Shown here piece by piece: positions 1 to 5,982 of a stretch of 15,683 nucleotides of DNA. Source of the DNA: UBA1259 sp964453915 (lineage in GTDB: Bacteria; Bacillota; Clostridia; Christensenellales; Borkfalkiaceae); NCBI GenBank assembly GCA_964453915.1, contig CAYVPW010000030.1, forward strand, positions 1 through 15,683, given 5' to 3'. The notes beneath the pieces were generated by a model, which ran no database searches, was not told the DNA's origin, and saw only the letters and a program-made list of their open reading frames with translations. The position numbers and the translations under genes are program-made. The number at the start of each line of letters is the position of its first letter. Positions within the stretch are counted from its first letter, which is position 1.

Positions 1-1
1 A

Positions 2-35
2 TACGCAACCCCACAATTTTTCGCGAGGGTGCGTA
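2..35 (-). other. Unassigned hairpin downstream of tRNA-Ser
   Basis: TACGCA-A-CCC (2-11) pairs with GGGTGCGTA (27-35), a 9-bp stem with one bulged A around a 15-nt loop. There is no T-run on either side that would make it an obvious terminator. It may be the start of another RNA or a processing hairpin; the window edge hides the rest. Confidence 0.35.
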
Positions 36-46
36 CAGTTCCTTTC

Positions 47-134
47 TGGCGGAGAGGAGAGGATTCGAACCTCCGATAGCTTTCACTATACACGCTTTCC
101 AAGCGAGCACATTAGACCACTCTGACACCTCTCC
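47..134 (-). tRNA. tRNA-Ser (anticodon GGA), CCA encoded
   Basis: Read on the minus strand, the gene starts GGAGAGG and ends with the matching CCTCTCC, then discriminator G and an encoded CCA (50-47). The anticodon loop is TTGGAAA, giving anticodon GGA, which reads UCC/UCU serine codons. The T-loop is TTCGAAT. A hairpin-forming long variable arm (ATAG...CTAT) marks a class II tRNA, as expected for serine. The anticodon stem has one T-T mismatch in this reading. In many Bacillota a tRNA-Ser lies just before the SRP RNA gene; I could not recognise an SRP RNA in the few bases downstream before the window edge. Confidence 0.96.
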
Positions 135-148
135 GTGCCGTATGTGTT

Positions 149-177
149 ATTTTAATATATTTTGAAATTTTTTGCAA
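149..177 (-). promoter_or_regulatory. Promoter of tRNA-Ser
   Basis: On the minus strand TTGCAA (177-172) and TAAAAT (154-149) are separated by 17 bp, a good sigma-A match. It points straight into the tRNA gene, whose 5' end is about 15 bp downstream. Confidence 0.6.
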
Positions 178-231
178 CTTAATTTTGGTATAATAATCAA
201 AATAATTTAGAAATTTTTTGAATGATTGATA

Positions 232-260
232 TTTACAAAAGAATAAATTCATAGTATAAT
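232..260 (+). promoter_or_regulatory. Promoter of the small membrane protein gene
   Basis: TTTACA (232-237), a 17-bp spacer, then a perfect TATAAT (255-260). Transcription would start near 267, leaving a leader of about 100 nt before the proposed start codon at 367. Confidence 0.7.
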
Positions 261-269
261 GATGACGCT

Positions 270-327
270 AGCAAATAAAAGCCTTTTTCGCAATTAAAGT
301 TTGCGGCGGTTGTCGTTTTTATTTGCT
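270..327 (+). promoter_or_regulatory. Structured 5' leader (long-stem RNA element)
   Basis: AGCAAATAAAA (270-280) and TTTTATTTGCT (317-327) are perfectly complementary (11 bp). They enclose a second small hairpin, CGCAA (289-293) with TTGCG (301-305), plus a GC-rich stretch around 303-315. The element begins within a few bases of the predicted transcription start. I could not match it to a riboswitch class I know, so it may be a regulatory or stabilising leader. Confidence 0.5.
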
Positions 328-366
328 TACATTGTGTAATAAATATTATAAAGAAGGAGAAGTTTT

Positions 367-594
367 ATAGAAAAATGGTTTGAAAGTCAATCTAAACTAG
401 TTCAAATTTTACTTTTGCTTATTCCCGTTGTTAACTGGATAGTGGAAGTTTGCGTAAGATGGGACCATGCGTTGAAAAAAGGAAGCTTAGTAAAGTATGC
501 TATTGCCATAGTGGTGACCGTACTAGGGTTTTTCATCGGTTGGTTAGATATGATATGGTGCTTGCTTTTTGACCATATGTTTTTGTGTGACTAA
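367..594 (+). CDS. Small two-helix membrane protein, probable ATA start
   Basis: An open frame of 75 codons ends at TAA 592-594. It has a strong ribosome binding site (AAGGAGA, 354-360) seven bases before ATA at 367, and an in-frame TAA at 349. No ATG, GTG or TTG lies between that stop and the body of the protein; the nearby ATG at 375 is in another frame and meets TGA after two codons. The likely start is therefore ATA, one base from ATG. The protein has two hydrophobic segments (about residues 11-30 and 42-68) joined by a basic loop with KKGSLVK, and is rich in Trp. A sigma-A promoter, a folded leader and an intrinsic terminator frame it as a complete single-gene unit. I do not recognise the family and propose no function. 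A sequencing error at the start codon cannot be excluded. Confidence 0.65.
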   Translation: MEKWFESQSKLVQILLLLIPVVNWIVEVCVRWDHALKKGSLVKYAIAIVVTVLGFFIGWLDMIWCLLFDHMFLCD

Positions 595-605
595 TCTGTA
601 AAAAA

Positions 606-639
606 GATTTCCCCGTGTTAAAATCACGGGGATTTTTTT
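606..639 (+). terminator. Intrinsic terminator after the small membrane protein
   Basis: CCCCGTG (611-617) pairs with CACGGGG (625-631) around a 7-nt loop. An A and seven T residues (633-639) follow. Confidence 0.9.
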
Positions 640-668
640 GCGTTTTTATATGTAAAACAGCAAAAAAA

Positions 669-721
669 CGACTATTTTAAGTGTATTTGCTGCAAAAACA
701 CCAAAACACAATATATTGTGG
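669..721 (+). promoter_or_regulatory. Candidate NrdR box region upstream of nrdD
   Basis: CACAATATATTGTG (707-720) is a perfect 14-bp palindrome. It fits the NrdR consensus acaCwAtATaTwGtgt, the operator of the Zn/ATP-cone repressor that controls ribonucleotide reductase genes in most bacteria. It lies about 40 bp upstream of the nrdD -35 box. A degenerate second copy (669-684, about 11 of 16 positions) has its centre 37 bp away and sits between CAGCAAA (658-664) and TTTGCTG (686-692). NrdR usually binds two boxes on the same helix face about 31-32 bp apart, so the weaker copy is uncertain. Confidence 0.75.
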
Positions 722-759
722 TTGTGCCAAAAAATATGTCAAAATGTTGTAAAAAAGTA

Positions 760-789
760 TTGACAAGGGTATATGCAGTGTGTTATAGT
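760..789 (+). promoter_or_regulatory. Promoter of nrdD-trxB
   Basis: TTGACA (760-765), an 18-bp spacer and TATAGT (784-789) form a strong sigma-A promoter with predicted start near 796. It overlaps the in-frame ATG at 773, which therefore cannot be the start of nrdD. Confidence 0.8.
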
Positions 790-841
790 AATAGCACTTT
801 CGAGAAAAATTAAAAAGATACGATACATGGAGGAAATAAAA

Positions 842-3208
842 ATGTTTCAGGTAAAGAAGAGAGACGGTACGTTAGTAGATTTTGATATGTCTAAAATAAC
901 TACCGCGTTATCCAAAGCGTTTAATGCAAAGCAAGTAAATTACACGGCGGACATTCTTAATATGTTAACGCTTCGTGTGTCTGCGGACTTTGCAAAAAAG
1001 ATAAAGGACAACGTTGTTTCCGTAGAAGACATTCAAGACAGTGCGGAAGTAGTTCTTATTCAAGCGGGCTACGTAGACGTTGCAAAGAGTTATATTCTTT
1101 ATCGTAAGCAAAGGGAAAAAGTTCGTAATATAAACAACACTTTAGTTGACTACAAAAAAGTTGTAGACGACTACTTAAAGGTTGCAGATTGGCGTGTAAA
1201 AGAAAACTCTACCGTGACCTATTCCGTTGGCGGACTTATCCTTTCTAACAGCGGTGCGGTGACTGCAAACTATTGGCTTTCCGAAATTTACGACGAAGAA
1301 ATAGGCGAAGCGCACAGAAATGCTGATATCCACATTCACGACCTTTCTATGCTTACCGGTTATTGCGCAGGTTGGTCTTTAAAGCAACTTATTAAAGAAG
1401 GCTTGGGCGGTGTTCCCGGGAAAATCACTTCTTCTCCCGCAGGGCATTTATCAACCCTTTGCAATCAAATGGTTAACTTTTTAGGTATTATGCAAAACGA
1501 ATGGGCAGGCGCGCAAGCGTTCTCTTCTTTCGATACCTATCTTGCACCTTTCGTAAAGGTAGATAACCTTTCTTATAAAGAAGTTAAGCAATGTATTCAG
1601 TCTTTCATTTACGGCGTAAATACGCCCAGCAGATGGGGTACTCAAGCGCCCTTTACCAACATTACTTTGGACTGGGTTGTCCCTAACGACCTTGCTGAAA
1701 TGAACGCAATAGTCGGCGGAAAAGAGTTAGACTTTAAATATAAAGATTGCGAAAAAGAAATGGCTATGGTAAACAAGGCGTTTATAGAAATAATGATAGA
1801 GGGAGACGCTAACGGCAGAGGCTTCCAATATCCTATTCCTACCTATTCTATAACCAGAGATTTCGACTGGTCCGAAACAGAAAACAACAAACTGTTGTTT
1901 GAGATGACCGCAAAATACGGCACGCCTTATTTCTCTAACTATATAAACAGCGATATGGAGCCTTCGGACGTTCGTTCTATGTGCTGCCGTTTAAGACTTG
2001 ATTTGAGAGAATTGCGTAAGAAATCAGGCGGTTTCTTCGGTAGCGGTGAAAGCACCGGTTCTATAGGTGTTGTGACAATAAATATGCCCAGAATCGCTTA
2101 CCTTTCTGCAAACGAAGAAGAGTTCTACGAAAGATTAAAACATATGATGGATATATCCGCTCGTTCCTTAAAGGTAAAGAGAGATACCGTAAGCAAATTG
2201 TTAGAAGCAGGACTTTATCCTTATACCAAGAGATATTTGGGAACATTTAACAACCACTTCTCCACGATAGGTCTTGTGGGGATGAACGAAGCGTGCTTAA
2301 ACGCAAGATGGATTAAGAAGGATATGACTCATAAGGAAGCGCAAGCGTTTACCAAAGACGTTCTTAACTTTATGAGAAACAAACTTTCCGATTATCAAGA
2401 ACTTTACGGCGACCTTTATAACTTGGAAGCTACTCCTGCGGAATCTACTTCTTTCCGTTTGGCAAAACACGATAAAAAGAGATATCCCGATATTATATGC
2501 GCATCTGATACGGACAGAACTCCTTACTACACCAACAGTTCTCACTTGCCCGTAGGATACACGGACGATATTTTCTCTGCATTGGATATTCAAGACGAGT
2601 TGCAAACCCTTTACACTTCGGGTACGGTGTTCCACGCATTCTTAGGACAAAAGCTTCCCGATTGGAAGGCGGCGGCAAACCTTGTTAGAAAGATTGCAGA
2701 AAATTATAAATTGCCTTATTACACTATGTCTCCCACGTATTCTGTATGTGCGGACCACGGATATATTGCCGGCGAAGTGTATAAATGCCCCGTTTGCGGT
2801 AAAACTACGGAAGTTTATAGCCGTATCACCGGATATTATCGTCCCGTTCAAAACTGGAACGACGGCAAGAGAGAAGAGTTTGCAATGAGAAAGGTTTACG
2901 ATATAGAAAACTCTAAGTTCTCTGCAAAAACCGATATAGGCGCAGCATCTTGCAAATGCGAGAGCAAGGCTGAACTAGACGGATTAACGTTGTTTACAAG
3001 AAACGGTTGCCCCAACTGCAAAACCAGCAAAATGATGCTTGATAAGGCAGGAATAAAGTATTCCGTTATAAATGCGGAAGAAGACAAAGAAACAACGCTT
3101 AAATACGGAGTTAAAAAAGCACCCACGCTTTTAGTTCCAAACGGCAACGGCTTTGATTCTTACGACAATGCAAGCGAAATAAGAAAATATATAGAGAGTA
3201 TTAACTAA
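842..3208 (+). CDS. nrdD: Anaerobic (class III) ribonucleoside-triphosphate reductase with C-terminal glutaredoxin-like domain
   Basis: This glycyl-radical enzyme reduces ribonucleoside triphosphates to deoxyribonucleotides without oxygen. The 788-residue product has an N-terminal ATP-cone (about 1-92; VKKRDG...VDF), the catalytic barrel with Cys175 (GYC) and Cys381-Cys382 (MCCRL), a zinc site (Cys636, His639, Cys649, Cys652) and the glycyl-radical loop RITGYY (Gly664). A glutaredoxin/NrdH-like domain follows (about 714-788) with CPNC (723-726) and a cis-Pro APTLLV motif. ATG 842 is chosen because GGAGGA lies just upstream and the earlier in-frame ATG (773) falls inside the promoter. The fused redoxin suggests thiol-based re-reduction. 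However, Glu483 in GMNE may match the Glu used by formate-dependent enzymes, so the reductant is not settled. trxB starts one base after the stop, so the two are co-transcribed. Confidence 0.97.
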   Translation: MFQVKKRDGTLVDFDMSKITTALSKAFNAKQVNYTADILNMLTLRVSADFAKKIKDNVVSVEDIQDSAEVVLIQAGYVDVAKSYILYRKQREKVRNINNTLVDYKKVVDDYLKVADWRVKENSTVTYSVGGLILSNSGAVTANYWLSEIYDEEIGEAHRNADIHIHDLSMLTGYCAGWSLKQLIKEGLGGVPGKITSSPAGHLSTLCNQMVNFLGIMQNEWAGAQAFSSFDTYLAPFVKVDNLSYKEVKQCIQSFIYGVNTPSRWGTQAPFTNITLDWVVPNDLAEMNAIVGGKELDFKYKDCEKEMAMVNKAFIEIMIEGDANGRGFQYPIPTYSITRDFDWSETENNKLLFEMTAKYGTPYFSNYINSDMEPSDVRSMCCRLRLDLRELRKKSGGFFGSGESTGSIGVVTINMPRIAYLSANEEEFYERLKHMMDISARSLKVKRDTVSKLLEAGLYPYTKRYLGTFNNHFSTIGLVGMNEACLNARWIKKDMTHKEAQAFTKDVLNFMRNKLSDYQELYGDLYNLEATPAESTSFRLAKHDKKRYPDIICASDTDRTPYYTNSSHLPVGYTDDIFSALDIQDELQTLYTSGTVFHAFLGQKLPDWKAAANLVRKIAENYKLPYYTMSPTYSVCADHGYIAGEVYKCPVCGKTTEVYSRITGYYRPVQNWNDGKREEFAMRKVYDIENSKFSAKTDIGAASCKCESKAELDGLTLFTRNGCPNCKTSKMMLDKAGIKYSVINAEEDKETTLKYGVKKAPTLLVPNGNGFDSYDNASEIRKYIESIN

Positions 3209-3209
3209 T

Positions 3210-4124
3210 ATGTATGATATGATAGTTATCGGCGCAGGCGCAGCGGGAATGACCTCTGCGCTCTACGCTTTAAGAAACAGTAAAACCGTTTTGGTTTTAG
3301 AAAGCGAAAGTTTGGGCGGGCAAATAGCAACGTCTCCGAGACTTGAAAATTATCCTTCTATAAAAGAAATAAGCGGAGAAAAATTTGCCGATAATCTTTT
3401 TGAACAAATCACGTCTTTAGGTGCGGAAGTAGAAATTGAAAAGGTTATAGGTGTAGAAAAAAATGACGGTGCTTTTACCGTAAAAACAGAGTACAACGAA
3501 TATCAAGGAAAAACCGTTGTGATTGCGGCGGGCGTTAAACATAAACATCTTAGAACTAAAAGCGACAGAGAAGATTTGGTTGGCAAGGGCGTATATTACT
3601 GCGCTATATGCGACGGGCCTTTTTATAAAGATAAAGAAGTGGCGGTAATAGGTGATGCAAACACGGCACTTCAATACAGTTTGCTTTTGTCTAGTTATTG
3701 CAAAAAGGTTTATATATACACGCTGTTCGATAAGTTTTTTGGGGATAAGGCGCTGATAAAAGCACTTAAAACAAAAGAAAATATAGAGTGGAGACCGCAA
3801 ACCTCCGTGACCGATTTTATCGGCGAAAACGAGCTTACCGCAATAGAGTATAAAGATGCTGACGGCAACGTTAAAAGACACGAAATTACAGGCGTATTCG
3901 TTGCAATAGGGCAAGTTCCGGATAATAAAGCGTTTGAAAATTTAGTCGATTTAGACAATATGGGCTATATAATTTCGGACGAAACTTGTAAAACTAAAAC
4001 GGAAGGTCTTTTTGTTGCGGGTGATTGCAGAACAAAAGCCGTAAGGCAGGTGGCAACCGCCATTGCAGACGGTGCTATCGCAGCAACTAACGCTTGTATC
4101 TATATAGAAAGTTTGGAAGGCTGA
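3210..4124 (+). CDS. trxB: Thioredoxin-reductase-like flavoprotein, probably ferredoxin-linked
   Basis: A 304-residue member of the low-molecular-weight thioredoxin reductase family. The FAD motif GAGAAG is at 8-13, the redox-active CAICDG at 131-136 (Cys131, Cys134), and the second FAD motif GLFVAGDCR at 266-274 is followed by RQVATAIADGA. In NADPH enzymes the middle domain has GGGDSA and HRRxxxR. Here these are GDANTA (148-153) and YTLFDKF (170-176), so the residues that hold the NADPH phosphate are missing. This resembles ferredoxin-dependent flavin thioredoxin reductases known from Clostridium. It is transcribed with nrdD, whose own glutaredoxin-like domain is an obvious substrate (inference). 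A conventional NADPH enzyme with divergent motifs, or one acting on a separate thioredoxin, remains possible. Confidence 0.93.
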   Translation: MYDMIVIGAGAAGMTSALYALRNSKTVLVLESESLGGQIATSPRLENYPSIKEISGEKFADNLFEQITSLGAEVEIEKVIGVEKNDGAFTVKTEYNEYQGKTVVIAAGVKHKHLRTKSDREDLVGKGVYYCAICDGPFYKDKEVAVIGDANTALQYSLLLSSYCKKVYIYTLFDKFFGDKALIKALKTKENIEWRPQTSVTDFIGENELTAIEYKDADGNVKRHEITGVFVAIGQVPDNKAFENLVDLDNMGYIISDETCKTKTEGLFVAGDCRTKAVRQVATAIADGAIAATNACIYIESLEG

Positions 4125-4147
4125 TATTATAATAACGTTTTAGTATT

Positions 4148-4183
4148 TTGCGGTTTATTAAAAATCTTACGTTTTAACCGCAA
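4148..4183 (+). other. Hairpin downstream of trxB
   Basis: TTGCGGTT (4148-4155) pairs with AACCGCAA (4176-4183), 8 bp with a 20-nt loop. It lacks a T-run, so it is probably a transcript 3'-end stabiliser rather than the terminator itself. Confidence 0.35.
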
Positions 4184-4200
4184 GTTAAAAAAAACAAACA

Positions 4201-4245
4201 AAAGCACGCAGGGCTTTACTAAAAGTAAAATCTTGCGTGCTTTTT
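4201..4245. terminator. Bidirectional terminator between trxB and nrdG
   Basis: AAAGCACGCA (4201-4210) pairs with TGCGTGCTTT (4234-4243). A second inner stem (CTTTACT with AGTAAAA) extends the fold. TTTTT follows on the plus strand and a long T-rich tract on the minus strand, so it can end transcripts from both convergent genes. Confidence 0.85.
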
Positions 4246-4289
4246 ATCATTTAATGATTTAAATGTTATCGTAGAAAGGAAAAAGGCGA

Positions 4290-4988
4290 TTACAAGTCGT
4301 ATCCGCGCAGTGCGGCGTATTTAACGTATGGGGATATAACGGATAAATATTCTTTTGCGGTTGCGTCCTCAACGGCGGAAAGTCCGCCTGAAATACAAGA
4401 ATCGGAAGCCTTAAACTTTTGCATAAAATATTTGTTTGCGCCTTTTAGCCATTCACCGATTTTTATTATATTTTCTTTGCCGTGATACTCTTTTATAAGA
4501 GTAGTTCTAAATTCGTAATGGGCTTTGCCTGATAAAAAGTATTCTACGGTTTTTTCTATTTTTTTAGTGTCGTATTTATCAAATCCGATAATAGCAGCAT
4601 AATTATCTACGTCGTTTTTAATATCCATTGCAAAGTAATCGCACAGTCCGCTTTCGTTGAGAGTTTTTACCGTTTCGGGAGAAGTTCCGTTTGTATCTAA
4701 TTTTACGCTATAACCGAGTTTTTTTATCTTTTCGCAAAATTCCGGCAAATCTTTTTGTAGAGTAGGTTCTCCGCCGGATATGCAAACACCTTCTAATATT
4801 CCTTTGCGTTTAGATAAATAAGATAGAATCTCTTCTTCCGATATTACGGGAAGATTTTTTATGCCTAACACAAGCGGAGAGTTATGGCAAAACCCGCATC
4901 TGAAATTGCAAGAACCGGTAAACACGGTTGCGCCTATTTTGCCATCGTAATCTACAAGCGATAACTTTTCTAATCCAAAAATTTCCAT
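4290..4988 (-). CDS. nrdG: Anaerobic ribonucleotide reductase activating protein (radical SAM)
   Basis: This enzyme uses a [4Fe-4S] cluster and S-adenosylmethionine to make the glycyl radical on NrdD. The 232-residue product has the radical-SAM cysteines C-x3-C-x2-C (Cys27, Cys31, Cys34), the GGEP motif near residue 72 and the DTNG strand motif. It belongs to the longer, pyruvate-formate-lyase-activase-like NrdG type common in Clostridia. Its start ATG (4988-4986) follows AAGGAG at good spacing. It is convergent with nrdD-trxB rather than in their operon, with its own consensus promoter. No NrdR box is visible in front of it, so its control may differ from that of nrdD. Activation of another glycyl-radical enzyme is conceivable, but proximity to nrdD makes NrdD the likely target. 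Confidence 0.92.
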   Translation of the reverse strand: MEIFGLEKLSLVDYDGKIGATVFTGSCNFRCGFCHNSPLVLGIKNLPVISEEEILSYLSKRKGILEGVCISGGEPTLQKDLPEFCEKIKKLGYSVKLDTNGTSPETVKTLNESGLCDYFAMDIKNDVDNYAAIIGFDKYDTKKIEKTVEYFLSGKAHYEFRTTLIKEYHGKENIIKIGEWLKGANKYFMQKFKASDSCISGGLSAVEDATAKEYLSVISPYVKYAALRGYDL

Positions 4989-5006
4989 AATATCTCCTTA
5001 AAGTCG

Positions 5007-5073
5007 GTATAGCGGTTAATTAAATCGTATTTTTTACTTAAAAATATAACTTATTTTATTATACCCGCTATAC
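5007..5073. promoter_or_regulatory. Inverted 9-mer pair around the nrdG promoter
   Basis: GTATAGCGG (5007-5015) and its exact complement CCGCTATAC (5065-5073) are 58 bp apart centre to centre. The second lies in the spacer of the nrdG promoter and the first in the nrdG leader. They could be half-sites for a looping regulator. No known operator is recognised and chance cannot be excluded. Confidence 0.35.
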
Positions 5074-5086
5074 TAAAAGTTGTCAA
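5058..5086 (-). promoter_or_regulatory. Consensus promoter of nrdG
   Basis: On the minus strand TTGACA (5086-5081), exactly 17 bp, then TATAAT (5063-5058): a perfect sigma-A promoter. Its -35 box overlaps the -35 box of the divergent dtd promoter. Confidence 0.8.
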
Positions 5087-5108
5087 ACGTAAGATTGTAT
5101 GATAAAAT
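5080..5108 (+). promoter_or_regulatory. Promoter of dtd
   Basis: TTGTCA (5080-5085), 17 bp, TAAAAT (5103-5108). Predicted start is near 5115, a few bases before the AGGAG ribosome binding site. It is back to back with the nrdG promoter and shares the bases 5081-5085. Confidence 0.6.
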
Positions 5109-5131
5109 ATTTTAAGTAAAAGGAGAACAAA

Positions 5132-5569
5132 ATGAAAGCGGTTATTCAAAGAGTTTTATCGGCAAATTTAAAAGTGGACGGGGAGTTGATTTCCGAAATA
5201 GAAAAAGGATACGTTATTTATCTTGGCGTTAAAAAGGGCGACACGAAAGAAAACGCAGATTATTTTATAAGGAAAATTCCGCCGCTCCGTATTTTTGAAG
5301 ACGAAAACGGCAAAACAAACTTGTCTATAAAAGACGTTTGCGGTGAGATATTGCTTGTTTCTCAGTTCACCTTATATGCTAATACAGAACACGGCAACCG
5401 CCCTGATTTTTTAAGTGCGGAAGCACCCACCTTGGCAAACGAAATGTATCTTTACGTTGCGGAAGGCTTACGTAAGCAAGGGCTTACCGTTAAAACGGGC
5501 GTTTTTGGTGCGGATATGAAAATTTCGCAAGTAAACGACGGACCTTTTACCGTGGTTATGGAAAAATAA
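5132..5569 (+). CDS. dtd: D-aminoacyl-tRNA deacylase
   Basis: This enzyme frees tRNAs wrongly charged with D-amino acids (D-Tyr and others) or glycine, a translation quality-control step in the cytoplasm. The 145-residue product is the usual length for the family. It begins with MKAVIQRV and carries the SQFTLYA motif (about residues 76-82) and a C-terminal NDGPF motif in place of the more common NxGPVT, the cross-subunit Gly-cisPro loop. AGGAG lies six bases before the ATG. It is a single gene diverging from nrdG and convergent with the XRE gene. The V-to-F change in the GP-V-T motif is mild and should not abolish function. Confidence 0.95.
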   Translation: MKAVIQRVLSANLKVDGELISEIEKGYVIYLGVKKGDTKENADYFIRKIPPLRIFEDENGKTNLSIKDVCGEILLVSQFTLYANTEHGNRPDFLSAEAPTLANEMYLYVAEGLRKQGLTVKTGVFGADMKISQVNDGPFTVVMEK

Positions 5570-5639
5570 CAAAAATTTTTTAGCCGCGGTTAAATGATTT
5601 TTATTTTTTTAAAAAAGGCATAATATAAAAAGGTTTTAT

Positions 5640-5675
5640 TAAAAAGCGCTCGCCTTGATAAAAAGGCGGGCGCTA
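5640..5675 (-). terminator. Terminator of the XRE regulator gene
   Basis: AGCGCTCGCCTT (5645-5656) pairs with AAGGCGGGCGCT (5663-5674), a 12-bp stem with one G-T pair. On the minus strand the stem is followed by TTTTT. The plus-strand side has no good T-run, so dtd may end less sharply. Confidence 0.75.
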
Positions 5676-5680
5676 AAAAT

Positions 5681-5890
5681 TTACTCTATAAAAAACAAAT
5701 CGTTCGGCGTAATATCGTAAAGCTTGCACAGTTCGACAATTTGAAAATAATTTAATTCAAAAATGCCGTTTTCAAACCTACTGTATTGTTGCTGTGTCAT
5801 TCCGAATTTCGCAGCGACTTCTTTTTGCGTTAAATGCTTATCTTTTCTCGCTTGCCTTAAATTGTTCCCGATAATTTCAGACAGTTTCAT
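5681..5890 (-). CDS. XRE-family helix-turn-helix regulator
   Basis: A 69-residue single-domain DNA-binding protein of the Cro/C1 type. The helix-turn-helix is in the middle: LTQKEVAAKFGMTQQQYSRFE is the classic XRE signature, followed by the hydrophobic helix ending ITPNDLF. I start it at ATG 5890 (MKLSEI). An earlier in-frame ATG (5938) would put coding sequence through both operators and the divergent -35 box. The ribosome binding site for the shorter form is weak (TTGGAT), so the start is not certain. It diverges from the zinc-ribbon/DUF4190 gene, and two near-identical palindromic sites sit between them. The simplest reading is a local repressor of that gene and of itself. The signal it senses is unknown. 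Confidence 0.87.
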   Translation of the reverse strand: MKLSEIIGNNLRQARKDKHLTQKEVAAKFGMTQQQYSRFENGIFELNYFQIVELCKLYDITPNDLFFIE

Positions 5891-5901
5891 ATCCAAAAAA
5901 A

Positions 5902-5950
5902 TATCACAAACTGATGTAGTAACATTGACATACATCACAAAACGATGTAT
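5902..5950. promoter_or_regulatory. Two tandem operators for the XRE regulator
   Basis: Site A (5902-5918) TATCACAAACTGATGTA and site B (5933-5949) CATCACAAAACGATGTA share 14 of the last 16 positions and are 31 bp apart, about three helical turns. Site B is an inverted repeat ATACATC-N7-GATGTAT (5930-5950) that fills the spacer and overlaps the -10 box of the downstream promoter, so binding there should block RNA polymerase. Confidence 0.75.
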
Positions 5951-5953
5951 AAT
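5925..5953 (+). promoter_or_regulatory. Perfect promoter of the zinc-ribbon/DUF4190 gene
   Basis: TTGACA (5925-5930), exactly 17 bp, TATAAT (5948-5953). The whole spacer is operator site B, which suggests a very strong promoter normally held silent. Confidence 0.88.
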
Positions 5954-5982
5954 TTTGTAAAAAAATCGGAGGAAGGTTTTTT

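Noticed and set aside
773..841. Longer start for nrdD at ATG 773
   Set aside because: It overlaps the -35/-10 promoter and has no ribosome binding site; ATG 842 has GGAGGA at the right distance and begins the ATP-cone.
2297..2635. 112-codon open frame opposite nrdD
   Set aside because: Antisense to the conserved catalytic domain, no ribosome binding site, no family resemblance.
3417..3914. 165-codon open frame opposite trxB
   Set aside because: It is fully antisense to a clear conserved gene, has low-complexity Phe/Tyr/Ile composition and no ribosome binding site.
5645..5675. CRISPR-like or mobile-element repeat
   Set aside because: It occurs once, forms a simple hairpin and has a T-run on one side, so it is a terminator.
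5891..5938. N-terminal extension of the XRE regulator from ATG 5938
   Set aside because: It would run coding sequence through both operators and the divergent -35 box, and adds 16 residues not typical of short XRE proteins.
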